DNA of 64,000 nt from Humulus lupulus. Its lineage: Eukaryota > Streptophyta > Magnoliopsida > Rosales > Cannabaceae. Below the pieces are notes generated by a model, which was not told the origin of the DNA, made no database searches, and was given only the letters and a program-made list of their open reading frames with translations. Where the stretch lies: assembly GCF_963169125.1 (NCBI RefSeq), contig NC_084795.1:277336122-277400121 (forward strand). The letters are read 5' to 3'. Below, piece after piece: positions 13,105-23,644 of the stretch (within the stretch, counting starts at the first letter, position 1; each line of letters opens with the position of its first letter). The translations under genes were made by a program, and so were the position numbers.

Positions 13105-13398
13105 TTAAACAGGTTTTCAGGTTTACTTTGCTCTGATACCATATTGCGGAACAAAAAGAAAGAAAACTTTGTGTATTGATAAAAAATCAGAGACCATTTT
13201 GTGGAACAAAAAGAAAGAAAATTTTGTGTATTGATAAAAAATCAGAGAGACGACAGTCAAAAGTATAAATGCTATATTTATAGCTAATGATAATGAAACT
13301 AAACAACTAAACTAACTAAAACAACTTAACTAAATAATAACAAAAATAATGCTAATTGAAATACATTGAAAAATAAAATAAAACTAAAGTTAATAATC
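13105..13398 (-). mobile_element. Copia LTR relic with primer-binding site (minus strand)
   Basis: TGCTCTGATACCA at 13129-13141 is the complement of a Met-tRNA primer-binding site (TGGTATCAGAGC). To its right, reading on the minus strand, lies LTR-like sequence with a TATA region (CTATAAATATAGC) and short AT-rich U3. A 46-bp segment is tandemly duplicated with ~56-bp period (13148 and 13204, GGAACAAAAAGAAAG). The left edge repeats a 15-mer, TTAAACAGGTTTTCA (13061 and 13105). The relic abuts the Harbinger end, and no coding sequence remains. Confidence 0.6.
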
Positions 13399-13734
13399 CT
13401 AAGAGCATCTCCACTGCCATTGCCTTCAAAGTGGCTTGTTGACCATTTTCTAACAACACATTACTTTATGCGTTGGAGGAGTTGAAGATTTGAACAAAAT
13501 TAAGGCACCGTTGCCACTGTGAGTCAACGGTGCTTTCTCCTTTTTTTTTAATTATATATATATAAATAAAACATTTTACAGATATATATTTGTTACTGTT
13601 TTTTTTTTCCGTTTATCACATGATTTTTTTATTTTTTATTTTTTTATAAATACTCATTTATTTCATTCAATTTTCACACCATTACATACATCTTCTTCAA
13701 AATTATCAATATCACAAAATTCCTTTTCTTACCA

Positions 13735-14990
13735 ATGGATTCCCAAAATTTTCCAAATTCTCCAAATACCAACTCCCAAAATCTAAATTTTCAAAATTCA
13801 TCATTTTCTCCACATACCAATCCCCAAAATCCAAATTTTCAATATTCTCATTTCAATCAAAATTTTCAAAATACTCCCTCTACTAATTCTCAAAATCCAA
13901 ATTTTCAATATTGTCAATTTAACCAAAGTTTTCCAAATTCTCAAAATTATCCTATGTCCTCTTACCCTTACCAAAATTTTGGCTCTATTGAGACAGCCCA
14001 ACAAGCTCCATTCTTCACACTAACAAATTCACTACCATATGCATTTCATATGCCTTCCCTACACCAACCCGAAATGGTTTCAAGAAATTATAGGCCAAGT
14101 ATGGAAAAGTCTAGTATTGATTTGAATCGTGAAACATCATCGACATCTGTCTCTGAAACCCAACCTGAACATAGTGTTGAAGGGTTGGAAAATGTAGTTC
14201 TACACAATGAAGATGAATCAAGGCATAAATGTAAAGTCAAATGGAGCAAGGAAGCCACTATACTTCTGATAAGTGGATGGCTTAATACATCTAAGGATGC
14301 CATTGTGGGGAATGGCCAAACTTCTACACATTTTTGGGCTCGGATTGCAGAATAATACCACACCAACCAAAAAGGCGAGCAAGCAAGAACTGGAAGGCAA
14401 TGCAAAGATCATTGGAACAAGATGAATCAAAAGGTGGCGCGTTTCAATGGGTGTTATAAACGAGTACAACAAGCACATCACAGTGGTTGGTCTGATAAGA
14501 AAATTCTTGGAAAAATGCACATCAATTGTACAAATTTGAAAATAACAACTCAAATTTTCTGCTTGTGGACTGTTGGAGATTGCTAAAGGATGAGCCGAAA
14601 TGGAATACAATGTACCAACCAAAAGGTGGTAAGAGAACAAAGGTGTCAGATACAGGGGCATTTACTTCTTCTTCCAATACAGACATCAGTGATGATGAAG
14701 TACGTGAAGTGCGCCCTATTGGCCAAAAGGCAGCAAAGAGAAAAGGGAAGGAAAAAAAAGACACACATGCTAGATTTATAGAGATTAGTGAACGGAAAGC
14801 ATCTGCATTGGAGAAATTGGTGGCGATAAAGGAGAAAGAGGCGACGATAAAGGAGAAAGAGGCAGAAGATAATCAGATGACAAAATACATGGATTATCTC
14901 ATCATGGACACGTCGCATATGACTCCTGAACAAAAGAAAGATCATGAAAACTTGTGTACTTATATTAAGAATAATATCCTTAAGTTGTAA
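13735..14990 (+). pseudogene. PIF/Harbinger ORF1 (Myb/SANT-like DNA-binding protein), broken
   Basis: The frame starts at ATG 13735 with an Asn/Gln/Pro-rich N-terminus. It then reads a Myb/SANT-like helix region (KCKVKWSKEATILLISGWLN) and stops at TAA 14353, where family members continue. The same frame carries on after the stop (GRQCKDHWNKMNQKVARFNG), then shifts near 14505-14520 into another frame (14526-14990). That frame has the charged C-terminal coiled coil typical of these proteins (EKEATIKEKEAEDNQMTKY). One nonsense codon plus one frameshift make it a pseudogene. In live elements ORF1 cooperates with the transposase in DNA binding. Confidence 0.8.
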
Positions 14991-15054
14991 TTGCTATGTA
15001 TTTTTATCAACCGCATTATTATGTTTTTTATTTTATTTAAATAAATTATCCTTT

Positions 15055-15440
15055 ATGTTAACGGCTATATTTTAACGGCTACATTTTAACGGCTATATTT
15101 CAACGCCTATATTTTAACAGCTACATTTTAACGACTACATTTCAACGGCTATATTTTAACGGCTACATTTCAACGGCTATATTTTAACGGCTACATTTTA
15201 ACGGCTATATTAGCTATATTTTAACGGCTACATTTCAACGACTATATTTTAAAGGCTACATTTCAACGATTATATTTTAACGGCTACATTTTAACGGCTA
15301 CATTTCAACGGCTATATTTTGACGGCTACATTTCAACATGTACATTTTAACGGCTATATTTTAACGGCTACATTTCAACGGCTATAATTTAACGGCTACA
15401 TTTTAACGGCTACATTTTAACGGCTACATTTTAACAGCCA
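15055..15440 (+). repeat. minisatellite, ~15-bp unit TTTTAACGGCTACAT
   Basis: About 25 units of 15 bp, alternating TTTTAACGGCTACAT and TTTCAACGGCTATAT with few variants, lie between ORF1 and ORF2 of the Harbinger element. It ends at the sequence leading to the ORF2 start. Unit regularity is high for such a decayed element. Confidence 0.9.
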
Positions 15441-15556
15441 CCATGTCTATAAATACCAAATTTAAATATTCCTTTTACTCAACTCTCCATTCAATCCTTC
15501 ATTTTACTCTTTCATTCATCTTTCATTCCCAAATATCATATACTCTAAGTTCAACA

Positions 15557-18061
15557 ATGGATTCTGATAAATGAGTTTTAGACTCATTTATCTATGGGTT
15601 TTTTTGGAAAAATATTAGGTGTTTGTTTTGTTTTGTTCTATTTTACGTTTGTTTTTGTATGTTTTTTAGGTGTCGAAGGACTTAGGTGATTTAGGTGTGG
15701 AAACATGGTGGAAATCTAGACAAAATGACCAAAATTGGTGGAAAACGTGTTTCGGAGCACTACCTGCGACTGCAGGAAGTGTGTCTTGCGGCCGCAACTC
15801 CAGAGGGTTTTCTGCCTTTCTGGAGCATTCTTGCGATTACAGGATACGTCTATAAATGGAAAAAACGCAGATTTTTAATTAAGGGCGTTTTAGTCATTTC
15901 ATGTTTAACAAATCGCTAATTAGGTTTAAATGACGATAAATGAGAGGGAGTGAGGCACTTTTTGATATCTGGACTGAGAGAGGAGGCTAAGGAGGCTTTG
16001 GATTGATCATCTAGAGTTCTTTTCTTTTCTTTTCTTTTTAATTTTAGTTTATGTTAATATCATGTTTATGGATTTCTTAATGATAAACATGAACTAAATT
16101 TCTGTTTAGGATTTCTAATTGACTCTCTTGAAACTCTATTATGATTTAATGCATTTATCTATTTCTTCTTCATCTGAAATCTATTCAGTTTGTGTTTATT
16201 GTTTATGTAATTGATTGATCACCTTTTACATATGATTTATGAATTTGAATCAAAATCTGAAAAGTGAGATTTGAATATGCTAAAATTGAATAAACATAGA
16301 TTTCAATTTAGAACGAGAGTATCATATTGGTTTATGTGATTTATGGCTGTATTCATTGCTTCCTATTGTATGAATTGACCATAGAATATAGGGAATTCAC
16401 ATTAGGTCAAGTTTTCTATTTCTTAACTCGAATAGTTAACACTTTTGCATGCCTATCATTTCAGTGAGAAGAATTTCAGTAATAAATAAAATAAAGAATA
16501 ATAAAGTGGATAGTAGAGAAGATTAGGATTCCTAATTATTTTACAGTGAATTTAATCCTTGTGCTTTTGTTATTATTTGATTTCTGCAGTTTTTATTTAT
16601 TTCTATTTTCTTGTTTTAAAAATTCACAAATCTAGGTTTCATTAGTCAAATAGAAACTAAAAATTAATTATTTGGTAATTGATAAATCAGTCTCCGTGGG
16701 AAAGATATCGGTCTTACCGGAATAAACTACAAAAGCGATTACGTATACTTGCGTATCGATTTTACACAATAGATTCGCCAAATTCTCCGAATCCATACGA
16801 CAATATGAGTCTAGAGGATATCATAATTGCAGAGTGTACTGACGATCAATATTTCAAAGCGCTCATGGATGGGGGTAGCTCAACAAAACAAGGAAGAAAG
16901 AGAGCCCACATTGATAGAGGTCAAGTAGAAGGACACCAACGTTTGTTCGATGACTACTTTTCTGATGAACTGGTGTATACAGAATATCAATTTCAAAGAA
17001 GATTTAGAATGCGTAGACATGTATTCCTACGCATAGTGCAAGCTCTAGAAAATCATTCAGAGTATTTCCATACGAGGTTTGATGCAGTCGGTAGAAGGGG
17101 GCTTTCGCCATTACAGAAGTGCACCGCTGCTATGCGAATGTTGGCATATGGAGCACCTGCCGATTATGTTGATGAGTATGTTCGAATTGGTGAAGCTACC
17201 GCTATTGAATGTCTAGTCAATTTCGTTCGAGGAGTGAATGATATTTTTGGGACCGAATATTTAAGACGGCCCAATGTTGGGGACATTCGTCGCTTACTTC
17301 AAATGGGGGAGGTGCGTGGTTTTCCAGGCATGTTGGGAAGCATTGATTGTATGCAATAGGAATGGAAAAATTGCCCAGTTGCATGGAAAGGTCAATTCAC
17401 GCGAGGTGATCACGGCAGACCAACAATCATGCTCGAAGCAGTTGCGTCACAAGATCTTTGGATATGGCATGCATTTTTTGGTGTTCCAGGATCCAATAAT
17501 GATCTCAACGTGTTAAATCAATCCCCAATATTCACTGATATCTTACAAGGGCAAGCTCCGAGAGTTGAGTTTACGATAAATTGCACACAATACAACAAGG
17601 GGTATTATCTAGCAAATGGTATCTATCTAGAGTGTGGTACATTTGTTAAAACTATTCCACTGCCTCAAGTATAGAAAAGAAAATTATTTTCTCGATGCCA
17701 AGAAGCGGTACGCAAAGATGTTGAGCGAGCATTCGAAGTACTTCAATCTCGTTTTGCTATTGTACGAGGACCAGCACGTTTTAGGCAAAGAGATGTTCTC
17801 AAAGATATTATGTATGCATGCATCATATTACACAACATTATTGTCGATGATGAAAGAGATGCATATGAGAATTTGGTTGATTTTAATTATGATGACGGTC
17901 CCGCCAACACCCTAATGGTTGAAGTATTGCATGAACTTATTTCTGACTTCTCGACAATGCTTCAAAGAAATGCTGAAATTCGTGATAGAAACATTCATCG
18001 CAATCTTCAGGCGGACTTGGTAGAGCACATATGGTCAAAATTTGGAAATCATTTTAATTAG
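15557..18061 (+). pseudogene. PIF/Harbinger transposase (DDE), split by a solo LTR and two stops
   Basis: ATG 15557 is followed by GATTC. The frame resumes at 16772 after an LTR insertion flanked by the same GATTC and runs to 18061 in a single frame. The catalytic regions are visible: first Asp in MLGSIDCM, second Asp in VPGSNNDLNVL, and the Glu in VERAFEVLQ, then CIILHNIIVDDERD. In-frame TAG codons at 17357 (where Trp is usual) and 17672 break it further. Known function is cut-and-paste transposition with 3-bp (TWA) target duplication; this copy cannot encode a full protein. Confidence 0.85.
15565..16771 (+). mobile_element. solo LTR (family D), 1207 bp, inside the transposase
   Basis: Starts TGATAAATGAG and ends ACACAATA, flanked on both sides by GATTC (15560-15564 and 16772-16776). 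It contains a TATA box (CTATAAATGG near 15850) and a 3' part reading CTCCGTGGGAAAGATATCGG, as in gypsy LTRs. No internal retrotransposon sequence is left, so it is a solo LTR from LTR-LTR recombination. A related copy lies at 21390-22908 in the opposite orientation. Confidence 0.8.
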
Positions 18062-18361
18062 CATTTTTTTAATTATGTTAGATTGATTAATTATGATTAT
18101 GTCATTTTATACGCTCCTTTAAATTTCGTCTAATTTAAATTTGATGTAATATTTATTTATATTAATATATGGATTTAAAAAATTTAGTGTGACAATATTT
18201 ATAATTACAAAATAATATATTAAATAATAATATGTGGGGCCATAGTTGACAACTTTTGGGGTGGCTTAGCATTGGAGCATTTTTATGAAAAAAGTTGCCA
18301 AAAGTGATGTGAATGAGAGAGAATAAAAAATTATATTTTGGGATGATTTGGACATGTTATT

Positions 18362-18480
18362 ATTTATTAAGATTGATATAACTGAGAGAAGTACAATTAT
18401 GCAAAGCATTATATTAAAAATTTGATAAAATGACAGATGACATTAGCTGTAAGCTGAAACCATAGCACTGAAATGAGAAA
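18362..18480 (+). repeat. duplicated block, right part (matches UCH2 intron 2)
   Basis: Aligns to 26380-26500: ATAACTGAGA, AGTACAATTATGCAAAGCAT, AAAATGACAGATGACATTA and AAGCTGAAACCAT are shared in order. With 12785-13095 it reconstitutes the uninterrupted block seen in UCH2 intron 2. Confidence 0.8.
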
Positions 18481-18679
18481 GAAATATGCAGACAACCAGT
18501 AATGGGGCCAGAATCAAAATATAAATATAAAGAAAGTTTAAAAATAATTATTTAACAAAAATTATATTAATATATATTTAGGGAGCTTGGGGGCATTACC
18601 AATATATAAATGTATAATTTTATTTTTTAATTTTAGATGAGGCCATATATATTTTTATGGGCACCAATATATAATTCTA

Positions 18680-18970
18680 TTTCAACACTTAAATAAAATA
18701 AAATTTCAAATTTTTATGACGTTGTACATTGTAGTCATTTAAGACATTCTGTAAATTTTTAATAAATTCTGAATAGTTTATCATGTCGAAAATAAGTTTC
18801 AAACAGTTAAAGTTTACATGCGCATACAAAAATATAGACACGCATGCGACAATCTTGTTTTCGGCACGGTAAACTATTCGGAATTTCTTGAAAATTTGCA
18901 GAATGTCTTAAATGATTACAATGTACACCGTCATAAAAAAAATTAATTAAGTACCGAAATAAACTACTGG
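18680..18970. mobile_element. long-inverted-repeat MITE (foldback)
   Basis: The left arm from about 18680 (ATTTCAACACTTAAATAA ... TATGACG ... GTACATTGTAGTCATTTAAG) is complementary, at high identity, to the right arm ending near 18965. Arms are ~110-130 bp around a short loop (GCGCATACAAAAATATAGACACGCATGCG). No coding sequence. The class is uncertain (Mutator-like or foldback). Transcription would give a long hairpin. Confidence 0.7.
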
Positions 18971-19017
18971 CTGCAACGAATTACTCCCCATAATTTAAAA
19001 AATACGAAATACAAAAA

Positions 19018-19270
19018 GAGAAATTGGTGAAAATGACATCTTTTGAAGTGATTTTGCACTTTGACCTACTTTTTGATAATTTTTTGCAAAATGATATCAA
19101 TTTCAAATTCGATCTATTGTCTAAATTTTTCGACCGACTTTGAATTTTTCGACACTAATCTAAATTTTCGAATAACTGTCTAAACTAAGAAAAACTATTT
19201 TGCAAAAAATTATTGAAACTAAGCTAGAGTTAAATTACTTTAAAAAAAAAATTTGCCATTTTTACAAATG
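19018..19270. mobile_element. second inverted-repeat MITE upstream of the PPR gene
   Basis: The left segment (AAAATGACATCTTTTGAAGTGATTT ... GATAATTTTTTGCAAAAT) is imperfectly complementary to the right segment ending GCCATTTTTACAAATGACCC. Arms are ~85 bp. It ends about 125 bp before the PPR start codon, so it may lie in that gene's promoter. Confidence 0.55.
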
Positions 19271-19396
19271 ACCCATACAAAAATATAAATAAAAAAGTTA
19301 GGAGGTCATGGCAAGTTCCCCTAACTCTGCCATTGAAGTAGACAATTTTAAGGTATGAATGAAGATGAATATGATGATTATGTTCATGCTCAGTGA

Positions 19397-21232
19397 ATGA
19401 AGTTTCCAAGCTCTCCTTCTGCTTTGCCCAACCAACTCCCCCACTTACTTCATAATCTCCCTACTACACTTTACCACCAATCATGTTTCATCGCCCATTA
19501 CTTGCGCATCAGCAAGAGCGTTCCCCACTTGAAACAGACTCACGCTCTCCTACTCAAACTCTCCACTGACTCTCCCAATTATCATCTTTTACTGGCTCGT
19601 TTACTCTCTCACCTTCTGCTATTGCCTGGTGGAGACACTCTTCGTTACGCCCTCAACCTGTTCGACGAAATACCCAACTGCAGAAACCAGTTTATTTGGA
19701 CCTCTCTGATACGCTACAATGTCGTCCTTGACAAATTCAAGGAATCCTTTGTTTTATACGCTGAAATGCAACGAGAGGGCATTCCTCCATCTGGGTTTAC
19801 TTTCTCTTCTGTGCTCAATGCTTGTGCTCGCATGCCGGCAGTATTCCAAGGTAGGCAAATCAATGCCAAGATTGTACGAACTGGTTTTATGGGGAACAAA
19901 GTTGTGCAGACGGCGCTTCTCGACATGTATGCGAAATGTGGGTTCGTTGGGGACGCTAGAGATGTTTTCGATAGAATGGTTGATAGAGATGTGATTGCTT
20001 GGACTGCCATGATTTCTGGTTATACTAAGAGGTGTATGATGGAGGACGCTAGGCGGTTGTTTAATAACATGGGGCAGCGGAATGTAATATCTTGGACTAC
20101 TATGGTTGCTGGGTACGCGAATTGTGGTGATATGGAAGCAGCAAAAGAGTTGTATGACAAAATGGAGGAGAAAAACTTAATCACATGGGTAGCAATGGTG
20201 GCAGGGTATGGCAAGTGTGGCAATGTTAGGGAAGCCCGAAGAGTTTTTGATGAGATACCAAACCAGGATGCATCTTCTTGGGCAGCAATGGTGGCTTGCT
20301 ATGCTCAGAATGGTTATGCAAAGGAAGCCATCAACATGTACAAGAAGATGAGAGAACAAAATGTGACAATCGATGAAGTGGCAATGGTGGGAGCTATCTC
20401 AGCTTGTACACAACTTGGTGATGCTGAAATGGCAGCCACATTAGTGAACCATGTGGACCAAGGATGCTGTTGTAGGTTTTTGTCTTTATGGTACTATTGT
20501 TATTGTCTTGTCATCTTTATTTATTTATTTTGATGTTCTAAATATGTAGTTTGATATTTTATTTCTGTACAATACTCTTCAGGTAGATCACTTTTCGTGT
20601 CCAATGCCTTGATCCATTTGCACTCAAAATGTGGTAATCTGGAGGAGGCAGTGAAAGAATTCAATAGAATGAACGAAAAAGATGTTGTCTCCTATACTGC
20701 TTTGATCACAGCACTTGGTGACCATGGAAAAGCCAAAAGAGCTTTGCAACTTTTCTCAAAGATGCAAAAGGATGGAATAACACCAAACCAGGTTACATTC
20801 ATAGGAGTGCTTAATGCATGTAGTTTTGCAGGCCTAGTTGAGGATGGGTGTCGATATTTTGAGCTCATGACTCGGGTATATCGCATCAAACCGTTGAATG
20901 AGCACTATGCTTGCATCATTGATCTTCTTGGAAGGGCTGGGCTACTTGGAAAGGCATACACTTTCATCAAGAAAAATGGGAACGTTGCAGATGCAAAGAT
21001 ATGGAGTTCTTTGTTAGCATCTTGTAAGGTTCATGGTAATGAAGAATTAGCCAAGATTGCAGCCATGCATCTGTTCGAAATAGAGCCTGAGAACACAGGA
21101 ACATATGTGCTTTTGGCAAGTATATATGCAGCTATGAATAAGTGGGATGATGCTGAGAGAGTGAGAACGATGATGACTGAAAAGGGCATACGAAAATCTC
21201 CTGGACGTAGCTGGATTTCACTCATGAGATGA
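19397..21232 (+). CDS. pentatricopeptide repeat protein, PLS class with E domain, 2 exons
   Basis: PPR proteins bind organellar RNA. PLS members with an E domain mostly act in C-to-U RNA editing, recruiting a DYW deaminase in trans; there is no DYW domain here. Exons are 19397-20471 and 20583-21232, with a 111-bp intron (donor GTAGGT, acceptor TTCAG). The phase closes to 574 residues. After a basic N-terminus likely to be an organelle presequence, tandem motifs run from about residue 100: FIWTSLIRYNVV, VVQTALLDMYAKCG, DVIAWTAMISGY, NVISWTTMVAGYANCG, VSNALIHLHSKCG. The C-terminal E motifs include HYACIIDLLGRAGLL, IWSSLLASCKVHGN and PGRSWISLM. Reading through the intron would stop at 20533, so retention truncates the protein. 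Organelle and RNA target cannot be told. Confidence 0.88.
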
Positions 21233-21389
21233 ACTTTAATTTCATCTCTTAGGCTGGATGAGTTAAAAATAGATTTCTGCACTGAATGTCCAAACTTGTT
21301 TGATGCCACTAATGAAATGACTGAAAATCCTCTATGATGGATTGGTGTTAAATTACCCTTCAATCTTGGAATACGCATTGTGGAGGGTT

Positions 21390-22908
21390 TATTGCGAAAA
21401 TTCGATATGCAAGTATACGCAATTGATAACAAGTAATGTAGATATGAAGTAAAAGTATCGTCCACAGAGTGATTATTAACTACCAAAAATTAATTTCCTA
21501 TTTCTATTTGGCTAATAAAACTTGGATTTCAAGATTAATAAGAACAAAAGCAAAAATTAAAGAAATTAACAAATAAAAGAAGGGATTATACTTTTAGGAC
21601 ATTGTCTTTTGTCTCATTACCTGTTTGGATCCTGGGGTTTGACAAATTATTTTTAGACTCATTCTTTTATAAAATGGTTCAAATAGAACCTTAAACTCGA
21701 TTTTGGTCAAAGTTTTTTGAACAAGAATCATAATAATTCACCAAACAAACAATTCAAAACAAAAACATAATTATTTTATCTAACAATTGTGTTTTTATAT
21801 TCAATTTTTTCTTCATCAAAGAGTTTAGGGGTCTATTTAAACTATTTTACAAAAACATGATCCAAATAAGTAATGAGATAAAACACAGGATCCAAAATAT
21901 GTATAAACCCGTAAAAGAAACAAATAAAAAATTTCAATTCAATGGAAGTAAAACTAGAGTATTTAATTTCATCATCTATCTACTTTACTATTGCATCAAT
22001 ACAATTTCCATTATTCTCTTTCTTATTGTGATAGCGTATTTACAAAATTAATTTATATTCGTACTCTGACATATAAATCTATCAACCTATATGCAAATTT
22101 TCTACATGTATCTTAAAAGCTACACAAATCATACTAGTACTCTCGTCCAATATCGAAATTTGTGTCTATTCAACTATAGCATGCACGTTTAACTCTCACT
22201 TCTCACATTTTCAATTTAAACTCATAAAAATGCAAATAATGACTTCAAATTATTCACAAGTATTAAACACAAATTGAATAAATCACAATAAAGAAAAACA
22301 AATCATAGAAATTGCATTATCTATTAATAAAGTATCAAGAGACTACATTAAAACCCTAGAAGAAAAGTTTAGTTCATATTCATCATAAAAACATCCATGG
22401 AAATAATTAAATAAAGCATAAAACTAAGAAAAGAAAGAAAGACTAATTGTTGATCTGATTCCATCTCCACAATAGCCTCTTAAATGTTTCTCAGTTTTCC
22501 ATATCGGAATCCCCCCTCAAATTTGCATCTAATAGAGTATTTATAATGCTAATTAGGGTTTAGTAGTAAAATCCCAAAAATGCCCCCCTTAAAATCGTAG
22601 AAAACATCAATTATGGGCACCTAGCGCGGTCGTGCTATACCACCAAAGCGGTTGTGCTACTTCTCTGAAAATCCATGCATCTCTGCAAGAGCGATCGTGC
22701 CACACGCCTTCTGCGACCGTGCTGCTTCTCTCGAAACACCGGTTTATCACCAGATTTTGTCTTTTTATCGAGTTTTCAGCACCTCTTTCACTCCAAAGCA
22801 TCTCGCGTCCTTCGACACCTAAAAACACACCAAAACAAGCATAAAATAGAACAAAATAAACCTAATTAACTAAAAAGACACTAAAATGAGTCTAAAACTC
22901 GTTTATTA
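21390..22908 (-). mobile_element. solo LTR (family D), 1519 bp, minus orientation
   Basis: On the minus strand it starts TAATAAACGAGTTTTAGACTC and ends TTTTCGCAATA, matching the LTR at 15565-16771 over much of its length (for example TTAGGTGTCGAAGGAC). It is flanked by GGGTT on both sides (21385-21389 and 22909-22913). It contains a TATA box (TATAAATACTC) and GC-rich words such as GCGGTCGTGCT. It sits 157 bp after the PPR stop codon and could supply PPR transcript ends. Confidence 0.8.
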
Positions 22909-22919
22909 GGGTTACAATG

Positions 22920-23190
22920 AACATATATTAGTGATGTTTGATTTGAGTGAATGGAAAGAAAAGGAAAGTAGTAGAATGGAATAAAAGGTACCCTTTCCAT
23001 TGTCTGGTTTATGGTTTATATATTTAGATGGGAAAAGGCTTTCCATTGAAAAGTCTATTACCTCATTTTCATGTATTGTAATTTCACTCAAAATTGGGTG
23101 GAAAAACAAATCCATTCCATTGTAATTTTTTATTGTCCAAACTACCCATATGGATTTATCTTTGTCAATGATACACAATTGAAGTAAAAT
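22920..23190. mobile_element. possible Tourist-like MITE
   Basis: GATGTTTGATTTGAGTGAATGG at the left and CCATTCCATTG ... TTGTCCAAACTA at the right form imperfect inverted ends of the kind seen in plant PIF-type MITEs. No target-site duplication could be fixed. Confidence 0.3.
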
Positions 23191-23456
23191 AAATAGTTGC
23201 GAATCTGCTATTCACTTTCATGGCTGAACTATTCTGTTTGAAATTTAAAAATGATGCTTTTATTATGGAAAACTGAAAAAAGAGAACGTCTCGGAACACA
23301 AGTATGAACTTTTGGCAATTAAGGTTTCCTCTTCCAATGTTTCTTCAGATTTTTGTAACATCTCAAGGTAAACTCCAAGCTATTGGCTACAGAAAGCAAC
23401 TAAATTTGAATAGAAGATTCAGTATTGACCAAAAGAAACAAAAATAAAATAAAGCA

Positions 23457-23609
23457 CACCTTAAATTCACTCAATATTGCCTAGCAAGTGAGATAAAATC
23501 CATAAAACTATTTTACAAGTACAGTTAACACCTTAAATTCACTTAATATTGCCTAGTAAGTGAGAAAAAATCCACAACCCTCTTTAAAAAAGATAACCAA
23601 TACAATTAA
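23457..23609. repeat. tandem duplication, ~72-bp period, 3' of UCH2
   Basis: CACCTTAAATTCACTCAATATTG (23457) recurs at 23529 with one change (ACTTAATATTG), followed by GCCTAG(C/T)AAGTGAGA in both. It lies 36-190 bp beyond the UCH2 stop codon, probably in its 3' UTR or terminator region. Confidence 0.75.
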
Positions 23610-23644
23610 CAATCTTGGCAAATAGTTAAAAAGGCAGTCGTTAC

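Larger units (their letters stand above)
13399..18285 (+). mobile_element. degenerate PIF/Harbinger DNA transposon
   Basis: The left end AAGAGCATCTCCACTGCC, preceded by TAA-like sequence, and the right end GGCTTAGCATTGGAGCATTTTTA are imperfect inverted ends of the type usual for plant PIF/Harbinger elements. Inside are both expected genes: ORF1 (Myb/SANT-like protein) and ORF2 (DDE transposase). Both are broken. A 15-bp minisatellite separates them and a 1.2-kb solo LTR splits ORF2. The ends are approximate; the right end may be off by tens of bases. Confidence 0.75.

Noticed and set aside
15055..15440. Regular short repeats resembling a CRISPR array
   Set aside because: Units are contiguous 15-mers without unique spacers, inside a plant DNA transposon. 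It is a minisatellite.
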